Positions 47,916 through 59,350 of a stretch of DNA of 64,000 nucleotides are shown here, in pieces. Position numbers and translations under genes: made by a program. Numbering within the stretch: position 1 is the stretch's first letter; the number at the start of each line of letters is the position of its first letter. The notes beneath the pieces were generated by a model, which saw only the letters and a list, made by a program, of their open reading frames with translations, had not been told where the DNA came from and did not search any database. This DNA comes from Myrica gale (lineage: Eukaryota > Streptophyta > Magnoliopsida > Fagales > Myricaceae): the NCBI GenBank assembly GCA_963930655.1, contig OZ005604.1, positions 17,928,001 through 17,992,000 of the forward strand, read 5' to 3'.

Positions 47916-49238
47916 TGAAAGTCTATGAAGCAACCCAAGAGGGGGGGTGAATTGAGTTTTAATAAAAATTAATCTTTTTCTAACAAGATATAAAACACAA
48001 AGCACAATAAACCACAAGAGCAATGAACAAGTGAAAAAGAATAAAACTAAGGAGATAAGGGTTGGAGAGATGACACTGTAATTTTTAGGTGGTTCGGTCA
48101 AACTCTTGCCTACATCCACCCCAAGACTATTGACTTCTTTGGGCTTTCTCCACTATCTATCAAATAGCTAGTACATCTTAGCTTCCCGGGTGCTAAGGAA
48201 CCTTCACAAAGTATTTTTTGAGCTTACGCTTCAACTCTTCTTCTCAAATCTCAATACCTAGGGATTTCTTCTACTCACAAGAGTAGGACCCAGTGTTTAC
48301 CCAACACTCACAAAGTTTAACTTGAATGGGTACAAAATGAAAACTCACGTATTGGCTCTTAAAGCCGAATATACAAGTATGAGGCACAAAGGGTAGGAAA
48401 AAGATAAGATTTACAGTAGAAGACTTGAAATATGGCAGAGAAATAGCAAGCCTTCTCGGTAGGTGCGGAGCTTCTCTCTTCTTCAAAGCTTTCTCTCTTT
48501 TCTCAAGAAGTTAGGTCAAGGAGTTATTGCAAATTCGTGCGTGTAGGTGAGAGTTCTATCTTCTTCAGCTTCCAGTCTTGTATTTAAGTCAATTTGTCTT
48601 CAACGGTCGTCGGGGGAGGTGAGAATAGCCGTTGGAAAGTTGCCCATAAAACATGGATCGATTTGATGCCTCTGACGTCTTTCCGAAAATTCTTCAAAAT
48701 CGTGGAATGTGCTGACACATCAAATGACATGTGCTGACACATGAAATTTTGAACTGAAAATGAGTGCTCGATAGTCAGTGCAATGTGTCGACACCATAAG
48801 GTCAAAGTGTCGACACATGTTTTGGTCTAAAACACATGTCTCGGGTGTAAGTGCAATGTGTCGACACTATAAGTTCAATGTGTCGACACATATTTTTGTC
48901 TGAAAAATATGTCTCGGGTGAAAGTGCAATGTATCGACACATGTCCTGTATGTGTCGACACCTAAAAGACCTGGAGACAAAAATTAGTACTTTTGAAGTT
49001 TTCATTCAATTCCAAAACCTTTTTAAGTGCCTATAACTTGAAGAATTTATCTATCAACTTGTGTAAAGGTCTTCAAGTGGATTGAGAAGATTTTTGATGA
49101 GATAAACTCAATCCTTTTATAGATATAACTTGGAAAATGTGGATTGAAAATATAAAATCTAAAGTCTTCAAAACTTAGAAACTTTTGTTATCATCAAAAT
49201 CATTTATGGATTGTTTGTAAAACAACCTTGAGCTAACA
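47916..49238 (-). mobile_element. SIRE/Maximus-like copia solo LTR, copy A (1323 bp)
   Basis: Flanked by the 5-bp duplication tgttt (47911-47915, 49239-49243). On the minus strand it starts TGTTAGCTCAAGGTTG and ends in the TTCACCCCCCCTCTTGGG block followed by TTGCTTCATAGACTTTCA, the layout typical of SIRE-type LTRs. A TATA-like ttaaata lies at 48581-48587 (minus). Upstream of it is an array of paired palindromes (48708-48963). No internal retrotransposon sequence remains. It lies inside the larger copia element, so it inserted later. Confidence 0.88.
48708..48963 (-). repeat. Paired-palindrome tandem array in LTR copy A
   Basis: About 3.5 units of roughly 75 bases. Each has two copies of GTGTCGACAC or a near form; five are perfect, and the outer unit reads gtgctgacac twice. 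Start-to-start spacing within pairs is 21-22 bases. Confidence 0.85.
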
Positions 49239-49373
49239 TGTTTTACAAAACTATTTTATGAATACATAAAAGTATATTATATATATTTCAAAATTGTTTT
49301 GTGGTCCAATTGAGTTGTGAACTAAGAATCAAAGTTTACATGAGATAGGGACATGATGATGATATTTGGTTTT

Positions 49374-49390
49374 GAGGGCAAGTGGGTGAT
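49374..49390 (+). promoter_or_regulatory. Polypurine tract of the copia element
   Basis: The purine-rich tgagggcaagtgggtga directly precedes the 3' LTR, the position of the plus-strand primer. Confidence 0.6.
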
Positions 49391-49944
49391 TGTTAGAATT
49401 ATGTGCCCTAGATAACCAAATAAGTAATCCAGTACTAATATCTCATATAGAATATAATTTGGTGGAAAGAATTAATTGTATGTAAAAGGACATATTTGTA
49501 ATAATCTCAAATTTCAGGGGTCAATTACAATATGTTGATGGACTTGATTGTAATTAGTAGAAGCCCTAATTTTATTAGAAGAGTTCTTCAGTTTAATCCT
49601 ATGATTGTAATTTGAAATCTCTAAGGATCCTATGTCTCATACTCTCTCTAGATTTTTCCAACGCCTATAGATATAACTGTTATATTCAAGGGGTTGACCA
49701 TCAGAACCTATTAGAGAAATCCCAAAAAGAGAGAGTGACACAAATACCTTAGGAGGCAACGCATCTGAGTTGTTGTTCTGAATTGCTGGAGCTTTGGATT
49801 GGATGGTAAAGCGTCTTGAAGTTTGTGGATTCCTGAATTCATGTATCAGGTAGGTAATCGAATCCACAATTGCAATTATAATCCTGATTGATGTTTTGTT
49901 GAAAACATGTCTTTTGTTTTAGTTTAATTCTGCATTAACTATCG
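49391..49944 (+). repeat. 3' LTR of the copia element
   Basis: 554 bases, starts TGTTAG and ends CTATCG, followed by the target duplication gtcac. Confidence 0.93.
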
Positions 49945-50029
49945 GTCACTTTGTCAAAATTAGCTCATCTTTTCCCACCCTATTGTGCTGAAGTTACTAA
50001 GTGGAATTCAAGAAGCAGTGGCACAAGCA

Positions 50030-50672
50030 ATTGGCTCTGCTAGTCAGCGCACGAGTGGCTTTGGAAGTGGGGGATTGCCCCGGAATGGAGGCTCATCCAA
50101 AGGGAGTGGCAGCAACAATAAGCCACGTATGACTTGAAGAACAATCTGAAAGCGCTTGTAGTGGATAGTGAACGATTCTCCCAACATGTGGAGAAGGGAA
50201 TCCTATGTAACTTTGGCGTGGAAAAAGAAGCTGTGGAGACTGGGGAGGCTGCAGTGGAGCTCATTGCCTCTGGAGCCACTTTCAATCTTATTTTCATTGA
50301 CATGTCTCTGCCTGCCATGGGTATATATACATTCTTCCATTCCATCTCATTAACACAAGGGCCAATCACATCCTCTAGTTTTTCGGCTCAATTGGTTTTA
50401 CGCTTCTGTGCTTAAGCTTCATGCCCAATGAACTTCTGTTTTTGAGTACTCTATCCAAAAGATAATTTGCTCTTCCATGTCATATATATTAGACTGCTAT
50501 GCAGATCCGTGCCATGGGCGTCCAAAGCAAGATTATAGGTTTTTCTTCTTCGCTAACCGAAGAAGATGAGGAAGAATTCCTCCGAGCTGGAGTGGACAAG
50601 TGCATTGAAAAGCCACTAACAACGTCGGGTTGGTTGGTCCCGGTGCTAAGGGACCTCGACGGCCAGATATGA
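50030..50672 (+). pseudogene. Type-C response-regulator-like gene, copy 1, frameshifted
   Basis: A receiver domain of the ARR22/24-like kind. Exon 1 encodes NLKALVVDSERFSQHVEKGI and LIFIDMSLPAM, with the phospho-acceptor aspartate in LIFIDMSLP. Exon 2 encodes QIRAMGVQSKIIGFSSSL and GVDKCIEKPLT, with the conserved lysine. Upstream, GSGGLPRNGGSSKGSGS leads to an ATG (50129) that is one base out of frame with the receiver: ATGACT is followed by TGAAG where another T would restore frame. At the end of exon 1 the expected Asp before Gly (MDG) is missing (MG) and no donor gives a frame into exon 2. Two lesions make it a pseudogene. The copia element sits just upstream. Confidence 0.75.
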
Positions 50673-50981
50673 CACGCATACCTAGGCAGAGGACTCATAC
50701 CATACTGCTCCTACCATACCCTTCCTGTTCCTTGCTATTTGTTTTTTTTAAAAAAAAATTATATGTTGTTCTTCTGAATGTACTCGCTTGCCATAGGCAA
50801 ATTAAAGTACATCTACATTAGCAGTAGCAAGAGCCAAGAAGGATAGAAATATGAGTATGGTTCTGTGACCTTGTCCTTGGACTTGCCTAAGTCGCTGTTA
50901 TAAGCAACATGACTAAAAATGTGTCGTCTTTATTAAGATTTCTGCAAAAGCCTGTAATAAATCATTTCTCCTTCTTCTTTG

Positions 50982-51377
50982 GGGAAAATACATTTTCACC
51001 CACAAACTACCATAGATTTTACACTTTTCACCCTAAACTACCAATTTTGATACATTACATCCTCTAACTACCAATTTTTGACACTTTGCACCCTATGTCA
51101 AATTTATAGACTGAAATAACGATAATATCCTTGACCTATTTTGCATATATTAAAGATATTGTTATCAATTCATTAATTTACTAAGGGTATTATTGTCAAA
51201 TGGAGGGTGCAAAGTGTTTAATGTTAGTAGTTGGATGGTGCAATGTGTCAAAGTGGGTAGTTTAGGGTACAAAGTGTCAAAAATTGGTAGTTAAAGAGTG
51301 CAATGTATCAAAATTGGTAGTTTATGGTGCAAAGTGTAAAACCTATGATAGTTTGTGGGTGAAAAACGTATTTTCCC
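50982..51377. mobile_element. MITE with long arms built of ~30-bp repeats (396 bp)
   Basis: Ends gggaaaatacattttcaccc and its inverse. Each arm is about 130 bases and contains three ~30-base units around the phrase 'actaccaatttt..ca'. The centre is AT-rich and non-coding. No target duplication could be read because the right flank is a T run. Confidence 0.75.
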
Positions 51378-51592
51378 TTTTTTTTTTTTTTTCCTTTCCT
51401 TCTGTCTACTGGCACTCACTCTCAAGAACTAGAAATCCGATTGTCTGATCACCACCATTAATTGATCTATCAGGTGGCTGGAAACAATATACTGAAGTAA
51501 AGAATAGTCAATGTCAATGTAAGAACAACGACCACGCCTTTAAATGGTTCTTAAAAGCTTCTTATAAAACTCATCATCTCCAACAAGTTTAT

Positions 51593-53086
51593 TGTGAGTC
51601 TAAATAACAACCCAAGAGGGGGGGGTGAATTGGGTTTGTCAAAAACTTTTATATTCTTTTGCAAACAAACCCAAAACGTTCAGATCTATTTCTAGGAAAA
51701 CTAGAGACTGGATCTAAGCAGACAATGAGATTAACAATAATAGATAAGCAAGTTCAATCAAGCAATATCAGCAGAAATGAAAGATGAGAGTTAGGAGGAT
51801 GACACCAGTATTTTTAGGTGGTTCGGCCAACTCTTGCCTACGTCCACCCCCAAGGCTATTGACTTCCTTGGGCTTCCTTCACTATTCTCCAAGTGAATAC
51901 ACACCTTAACTTCCGGGGTGCTAAGGAACCGTTACAAAGCGTTTTCCGAGCTCACACTTCAACTCTTTTCACAAATCCCAAAACCTAGGGATTTCTTCTA
52001 CTCTCACAAGTAGGATACAGTGTTCACTCAACACTTGAAGGTTTTATGAGGTTTGGATACAATGATTGAAGGCTCTCTAAGCCAAATCTACAAGTTTAAG
52101 AACCTGAGGTGAACTAGAAGAATACGATCTTCAAGGAAAGCTTCTGGATTTGCAAGATGGATCACGAGATTTCAAGGTCGGAAGAACTTCTCTTCTTCTT
52201 CTTTGAGCTTTCTCTTTCAAGAAATTAGGGCAATGATGATTTTCGTGTGAAGCTCTCCCTTTCTCTTTCAATCTTGTTCTATTTATAGTCTCTAGGGCAC
52301 CAAGGGCTTTCTTGTCATGTTTTGGAGCCGTTGGAGGGCATTTAGAGCCGTTGGAGACATTTTTAGAATGAGTGACGTCGCTCCAGATCTGAGAAATCGA
52401 AGCATGTGTCGACACCTTCCATGTATGTGTCGACACCTAGGAGTTTTGCCTGGAAACTCACTTTCGGGTGTATGACCAATGTGTCGACACTTATGTCCAA
52501 TGTGTCGACACTTCTCTTCAAAGTATTGACCCTTCAAAATGCCTTGGAAACATGCCTTCGGGTGCATGTGCAATGTGTCGACACCATTCTCCCATGTGTC
52601 GACACCATCAGCTTTGTCTGGAAATCTTCATTCTGTTGACAGTGCAATGTGTCGACACCTCTTGGTCCATGTGTCGACACCTTCATCTTGGCCTGGGAAC
52701 TTGCTTTCTGTTGAATGACCAATGTGTCGACACCTCTTCACTATGTGTCGACACCTTCATCTTGGCCTGAGAACTTGTTTTCTGTTGAATGACCAATGTG
52801 TCGACACCATGATGATATGTGTCGACACCTTCAACACTTAGGCTGAAAAGTGTTTCTCCTGGCACCAACAAACAATCCCAAAACACCTACAATGTAAAGT
52901 TTAACAAGTAAGCTTATGTAGAGTGTTCGATTATATCTAAGGCCGATGTACAACTAGAAAACTCTTGATATCATTTTCTTAAAACAGATTTTCAAATGTA
53001 GAATCTAAAGGTTTAAAAACTCATTGGAAAACTTTGTTATCATCAAAATCAAAATAGATTGTTTATAAAACAACCTTGGGCTAACA
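51593..53086 (-). mobile_element. SIRE/Maximus-like copia solo LTR, copy B (1494 bp)
   Basis: The 5-bp duplication tttat flanks it (51588-51592, 53087-53091). Minus strand starts TGTTAGCCCAAGGTTG and ends TTTAGACTCACA after the CACCCCCCCCTCTTGGGTTG block. It aligns with copy A along most of its length, for example 'ttaggtggttcggccaactc' on the plus strand. A TATA motif ctataaata is at 52280-52288 (minus). It differs mainly by a longer palindrome array (52404-52829). Confidence 0.9.
52404..52829 (-). repeat. Paired-palindrome tandem array in LTR copy B
   Basis: Six units of about 70-80 bases, each with two perfect GTGTCGACAC palindromes (12 in total), start-to-start 21 or 22 bases within a pair. 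Unit edges carry a 'tctgttgaatgacca' or 'cgggtg' phrase. The nearest end is 116 bases upstream of the LTR TATA motif. Confidence 0.9.
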
Positions 53087-53091
53087 TTTAT

Positions 53092-56000
53092 AAAAAATGG
53101 AGTATCCCCTGTTAAAAAGCTTCCAGCCAAAAGATTCAAACGTAAATACTACTATGAAATTATGCCTATTAGTGGAACTCCTTAATGGTAGCTAAAGATA
53201 TAAGCTGCCCATTCATTCAAACCAGCATAGTTTTCAGTCACAACCTTAGAGAATATGCCACCATAAGTAGCCAACAATCGTATTGAGGTGGGGAGTGGGA
53301 GACTGTCTGTCATCATACGGCCCAAATTTTTTTTGAAGTTTTTTTTTCAGTCATTTGTTTACAAACACTAGTACCTTTTTACAGATTCAAATACTTTTTT
53401 AAGACTCTAGCTACTTTTTACAAACTCCTAACATCTATTGTCACGCTCCATGCTAGTACTTACCCCCTCGGCTCGTGTATAGGAATAGCATCCACAAAAT
53501 TCGGGGATTACCGCACGATAAAAACTCTTAAGATTGCCTAGTTCTCGGTCCTCCTGGAAGTCTAGTTCTCAGTCCTCCCGGGAATCCAGTCAGCCCAATC
53601 CTCCGAGTCTCCCCTGTCTTAAACTATGTTCTGGTTGGGTACTGCCCGGGTCAAGATAAAATCAGGCTCCACATAGTTCAATAAACTTACAAATACAGCT
53701 ACTAAATTTCAAACTTACAAGACCTAACAAGGTGCAAAGAGAAAATAAGAATGTAAGCGTAAGGAAGAAAATTACATGAGCACTAGCTCTATATATAATA
53801 CATAAAATCTGTATCAAACAAGTGGACCAAACAAGGGAGGGGTGTTACAGCAAGCCACATAGTTCTAGGTCCAATTACACCTTTAATAATCCTATGCCTA
53901 ATTGAAATTTAAATGAAATTAAATAAACATTATCCAAATTAATCTAAAAATTTAAGGGAACAAAATTCAAGTCAAATAAGAAATTTAAGCACATGAAATT
54001 AAATGAAATAATGCAAGAATTAAAGAAAGAAAGAAAGAAAGCACATACACAACTTAAATTAAAAAGGTAAATCAAAATACTAAAGTAAAAAATTTAGAAA
54101 CTGAAGCAATTAAACAAATACCAAAGAGCATAATTACTCAAAAGATTAGAGGAAATAAAATCGAGTCAATTTAATCATATGATAAATACTAAACAAGACA
54201 CAAATTAAGAAAATAAAGCAAATACTAAGGAAAATCACACAATTACTAGATATGAAAATGAAAGCCTTAATACAAGAGTCTCAAAAGTAGCTCAAAAGGT
54301 TAGGGGTATTACACCTCTTTACAAACTCTAATTTTTTCATAAATCTCAAGAGAATTTACACTATCTCAGACCAAAATACAAAAAAATTTCCCATCTAAAC
54401 ACAATATCCTTGATTAATACCTCCGTCATCAATCATTTTTGAAACCTTAGCAACAAGCAATAACAAATGTATTTCAATAACTGGAGTCGCTGGTGAGGAT
54501 CGCAATGCTAACTTAAATGAAGTTGGAAAACATGAAATTCTTGTCATTTATACTCATATTAGGCTTGAGAATACAAGTAATCAAATTTTCAATAGACTTA
54601 AATTTTTCATACACAACACAACTTTTGCAGATCCTGATTTGTAATAATCTCAATGACCCACTTGGACTCACACCAAGGGAAAAAATCCAGAACTCTGAGG
54701 CTCTTCTTATGGACTCTTCACAACTTGTTCTTCAATGCCGAAACTCCAGCAGCCAAACTCTTGCAAAACTCTGAAGGCTTCATATAGAAGTATAATTTTT
54801 AAAGTTTTTGGCAATTGACTAAGAGAAAATCTGGATTTCTAGATCTGAAACATTGAATAAGATTTTTTGTCCAACAATAGGCAAAGTATTGTAATGCCTC
54901 TACATTCTAGATCTTGAGTATTTAACGATATTCAAGTAATACAGTCTCATCAGGACTCAAAAGATTATGTTTATCAATATAGTATTGTATTGTTTTTCTT
55001 AATTTAGATCTCAAGTATTAGTGATGTAATCTCATCAAAATTCGAGAAGATCATGATTATCAAGATTTTTGAACTGGCGCTTGAGCGGCAAACGAGGGAT
55101 GTAACTATCAAACTCTTTTTCAAGTCCTCACTTGATTCAAGAACTTACAACTCGATTGCATTGAATTTTGACATGAAATATTGCCAACACATAACACTAG
55201 TATTATCAAATTTTCAATAAGACTTAAACTAGAAATTTGTCAAGACTGAATGAACAATCCCATGTCAAAGTGTGGCTATTTTGCTTATCTCAATCCATAG
55301 TCCTAACTTATGACCGCCCACCATTAAGTCCTCTGTGCAGTCACTAGTAGGGGATCTGATATGCTAATTTCTTCCAAATATCCTTGCCAAGCTATTGGTG
55401 TTGCATTTGAAAAATGTTTCATAACGACAGGTGATGAACAGATGTCATGTCACACTAGGAAAGTACCAGTAATTCCCGGATATGGGTTTGAACTACAATG
55501 TATGGATTTTCCCTGTTATTTATATTATATATATAATTCAAATAATAAAATCTATCAATTATATCAAAATTTTAGTTATGTGATTTCTATATTGATTCCA
55601 GAGAACAAATATTAATTAGATTATTCATAATTATAGATTTTTTCCCTAATTTTCGTGCATTTGTCTTCGAGAAAGAGCTAATCATTATTGAAAGGTAATT
55701 AAACACCCTTAATTTGTAAGGCCAAATTGCTTGCCTGTGATTCTCAACAAATAAACACTAATCCACTTTCTTGAACATGTCAAGCAAAATCATTAATAGA
55801 TGGTGCGAAGCAAACTCATTAATAAATAAGTTTAAACTCATTTATGAGTTGGTCTTCAAGTTTTGTGCATGTTAATTAAGACTCTACTCAATCACATAAT
55901 AAAATCTCGTATATCTTATTTGATATTATTGCCGGCTATTTTCTTAAGAGTAATTATTTTTGTTGGGTGACAAGGGAAAACCTGTATAATGGGTCCACGC

Positions 56001-56262
56001 AATTTGGTACTCACCTAACCTACAAGTAAACTTCAGATAGGTTCGCGCAGAATCCACCACCTACAACCTCCCACTTTAAGCCACCGGCTTGATTTTGGAG
56101 GAAATCAAGCTCCTAAACCACGCATTATTATCTTACCCAAATGTACTAAATTTTGTTATCAAAAGAAAACCAAGAGCGCCCCTAGGACCTTGTTTTTATC
56201 ATGTTTTCCATTTAAGGAAAAGATTGACTATCCAAACTTTCTTCTCTTTTGCATTGCAGCCC
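53092..56262. other. Intergenic, probably old retroelement debris
   Basis: 53440-53680 is C/T-rich with a repeated 'ctagttctc(g/a)gtcctcc' phrase; 53860-54300 is strongly A-rich and may be a worn LTR or intergenic element. Open frames here show no domain. No gene is supported. Confidence 0.4.
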
Positions 56263-56510
56263 CCTATAAATTGACCAGGACATAGGAAGACATGCACAGA
56301 GAAGACACAAGTTTTCTTCCCTGCGAAGATATTAGCCTTGTCTTGACCATCCAGGCCCCAGTCTATTTGCGTCGTCTTTGCATCTCAAGGTACCAAGCCT
56401 TGCCTCTGTATATCTTCTCTGTGATATTATTATGTATATGTAGCTACCGTATGTTGCCAAGTTTCTCTTCTTTTGATGCATGCATGAAAGAAAGAATACA
56501 CCTTCCTTCA
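56263..56510 (+). promoter_or_regulatory. Possible promoter and first leader exon of response-regulator copy 2
   Basis: ctataaattg at about 56263 is TATA-like. A putative leader ends at a GT donor near 56390 (ctcaag|gtacca). If so, the hAT element at 56519 sits in the first intron. This is inference only. Confidence 0.3.
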
Positions 56511-56715
56511 GTGGCGGATCCAGGATTAAAATTCATGGGTATCGAACTTTAAATGCAAAATGACAAGAATTTTTTTTTTCTTCCTAATGGTCTAGAATTT
56601 TTTTTTCCAAGCATATGTGTTTCTCATGGGTTTAGGATGCAACAATCATTACAAGGTGACTTATCAGAACACATTCCAAAAACAGACACTATATGATCTA
56701 AATGACCACTTAAAC

Positions 56716-58177
56716 TTGCACAAATTCTGTGAGCTTTCTCACACTGGAAGGCAAAGGAAATGTACCAGCCCATGGAATTACTTTTGCCAGTCTAGGAGAT
56801 CTAATCGGGTTAGGCAGAAATCCCCAGAAAGGGGTTGCGTTAAGTAATGTAACACCTTTCACCAAATGAGGATTGCATGCTGCAAAGTATAGAGCCACAA
56901 ATCCTCCTAGTGAGTTCCCAACGATGTAGACTGGTTCACCAATGACCTGAAAAAAATGCATTAGTCTAATCTTCTTGGTTATAGAGTAACTTAACCCTAT
57001 CATTAATCTCAAATATATCAGACCAAGTTGATAATATATTACAGATGCTAAAAGCTACTTCAGCTGAAATAGCAATAAATTTATGCTCTTAACCTGAATC
57101 CAACATGGCTATCAAAAGATGATCGCAGTAAAAACTTTCATCCATTTAACTTTCTATATTACCTTAAACTTGAAGCTACATTTATTGAATTTGAAAAAGC
57201 CTTTCTTGGCTCATCTATCGGCATTCTAAGGTGGGATGAAGTCTACCTAAACTATGAAACTCTGATTTAGAATTGCACAAGGACATAGATAACAAGTCAA
57301 AGTGCATCAATGATTTCCCATTTGCCAATATGGGATTATGGTGCCACCTAATACCAGAGTAATCATACATAGGAGGTAGGAGGATTTAGTTGAAATGAGT
57401 ATATCAAAATAACTGCTGTGTGTCACCACCGCAGATGGAAATACAGAAAATTGAAGCACCATTGGGTACCTGTTCTATGAAATACTGAACTTGGTCCCTC
57501 CACAAGTCAATAGAATAAAAAAGATCGCTCGCCCATGGTTCAGCCTCATCTCCAAAGCCCCAGGCATAATCTTTTCTCTCTGATGTATCTCCTTCATTGG
57601 AATGAGGAGTAGGATCTTCCGGAGGCAATGACATGCCTTGCCCAAGAAAATCAATTGCCCAAACTCTAAAATCACGTCCTAAATCCCTCAGTTGTTTCTC
57701 GTAATGAAAAGAACCAACACCAAAACCAGGAAGAAAGAGAACTGGCAGGGAATTCACATTTTCAAAACCTGCTTGCTCGTAATGTACTTTGAATTTGGGC
57801 TTCCATTCCCAGAAAGAACTTCTCAACGGAGCACCAGATTCGCCATTGGGCCCATCTGGCAAGTCTGGAATTACAACCTTGGTTGCTGATTTCTCCATTT
57901 CCAAAATATCTCTTGTATCCTCTTCCCCACCAATCACATAATCATTGCAGCTTCCACTCAAAACCTTTGATCCAAGATTTTGAGAGCCTTGTAGGATATT
58001 TGGTGATGTTAAAACGCCCTGGTAACCGAGTTTCTTTAAGACAGACTGATCTGAATTGCAAAATCTCAAAGATCCATGTCTAGAATCAATTTTAGTGCAC
58101 AAAAGCATATGGCTTCGTAAGGCGAGCCTTGACTGGTGCGAATTTGAACGTGCAGAATTGTATGAGAGAATTTCCAT
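56716..58177 (-). pseudogene. PPH: Pheophytinase (PPH), captured N-terminal fragment
   Basis: Two coding exons, 58177-57470 and 56946-56716, join without a stop to give 313 residues. The start MEILSYNSARSNS matches the usual PPH N-terminus, a plastid transit region; a further 33 codons are open upstream. The alpha/beta-hydrolase core follows: EWKPKFKVHYEQAGFENVN, LFLPGFGVGSFHYEKQL, RVWAIDFLGQG, and the nucleophile elbow GNSLGG with Ser about 248. It ends at an exon edge (SSVRKLTEFVQ) and reads into intron, so the C-terminal third with the other catalytic residues is absent. PPH removes phytol from pheophytin in leaf senescence. The intron is retained, so capture was from DNA, not from a transcript. 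The full gene should lie elsewhere in the genome. Confidence 0.9.
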
Positions 58178-58741
58178 AGCCAAGAAACTCTGCCTGTAAG
58201 GATCACCCAGAGCAAATGATGATGAAACAACATAACTTAATTCTTTTTGGTTGAAGCCAAAGAATGAAGATCTCAAACAATGTAATTTTGAATTTTCATT
58301 TTAAGTTGTTTCAGTTTCTGAATCTGGCTAGAACAAAGAATGCACAGCATGTCCAAAGAAATGAAAACACTAGCTGAATTATAGAGATGTCCTTTATAAT
58401 CCAACCCTTTTTCTTTTTCAAATACCAAATAAAGCTTAAAGTGTGGAAACAAACCGGGATAAAGTAACGATATTGAAACCATACTTTTAGGTCTGAGAGT
58501 AAATCAAACTAAACTACTACTAATTACCTGATTTAGAAAACCTTCCTACATAAATTCACAGAAACTAACTCTTAAATATAGTACTACACGATGGAAACCT
58601 TCCAATAAACCAAATCAGCAACTTCCAATCTCCAACACAACACAACCCAATAATCCAAAGCAACAAGCCCTGACCTCCAATCTCCATATAAATTCATTAA
58701 AATATGCTAATAATTCACAAAATATCGGAATATACACTGAC

Positions 58742-59288
58742 CTGAGGGCTGAGAACGATTATACCCAGCGACAGCAAGACAACAGCTTCCAACAACACAA
58801 AATCTACCATAAGTGACAAACATTCGTAAATTCGTAAATTTAGATAAATTAAATGAATGCAAGACAGCAAGAGTATGAGAATTGAGAGATTGGAGATACC
58901 TGTCACAGCCTCAACAGATCGGCTGGGCCTGGACTTCTACGGCGATGGAGAGGCGCAACTTGCTGAGGGCCGTGAGGACTGAGGAGGCGAGAAGAGAAGG
59001 TTGTCTATGGCTGAGGATACCAGCGGCGCCCGTCGGATGCAGCTGACGGTGGTAGGCTGGTAGCCCATAGCCGGTGGGTAGGGGCAATGGAGAACAGGAG
59101 AAAGAGATTCGATGATGGGCTTGATGGCCGTGAGCCGTGAGGTAGGCAACGGGGCTGGGCACGGTGGCGGGAGGTGCAGCGGGGCTGGGCTGGGCTGGGC
59201 ACGGTGAGAGGGCACTGAAAATTCGAAGAGAGAGAGGGTTAAACGAGAGAGAGAGAGAGGGGGTTCGAGAAAATGGGGAAAAATTCAA
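58742..59288 (-). other. Exon-like G/C-rich segment upstream of the PPH fragment
   Basis: A 125-codon minus-strand frame (59288-58911) rich in Pro, Ser, Ala and His, followed by a good donor near 58899 (CAG|gtatct) and a possible small exon ending at a donor near 58742. It may be the untranslated leader of the PPH copy or a separately captured piece. No domain is recognised. Confidence 0.4.
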
Positions 59289-59350
59289 AACGTTTTGAAT
59301 TTATTTTTTCGTTAATTTTTTTTTAATGCAGATATCAAAAAATAAAAGTG

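Larger units (their letters stand above)
40373..49944 (+). mobile_element. Full-length Ty1-copia retrotransposon with two nested LTR insertions
   Basis: Two direct LTRs (40373-40918 and 49391-49944) start TGTTAG and end CTATCA or CTATCG. The 5-bp target duplication gtcac is at 40368-40372 and 49945-49949. A tRNA-Met-type primer site follows the 5' LTR and a purine tract (agggcaagtgggtgat) precedes the 3' LTR. Gene order gag, protease, integrase, RT, RNase H is that of copia. Stops and shifts in every domain and clear LTR divergence show an old, dead copy. A solo LTR (45916-46994) splits RNase H and a reverse-orientation SIRE-like solo LTR (47916-49238) lies before the 3' LTR. Confidence 0.93.

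Noticed and set aside
48708..48963. CRISPR array
   Set aside because: Repeats are short palindromes in ~75-base tandem units inside a plant LTR; spacers are homologous to one another and no cas genes exist.
47927..49220. Novel DNA transposon with SalI-like palindromes
   Set aside because: Once the minus strand was read, TGTTAG...CA ends, the CACCCCCC-CTCTTGGG block and 5-bp duplications identified both copies as SIRE-like copia LTRs.
58911..59288. Proline-rich protein gene
   Set aside because: It is inside the hAT element, low in complexity and most likely a leader or captured exon; kept only as an exon-like segment.
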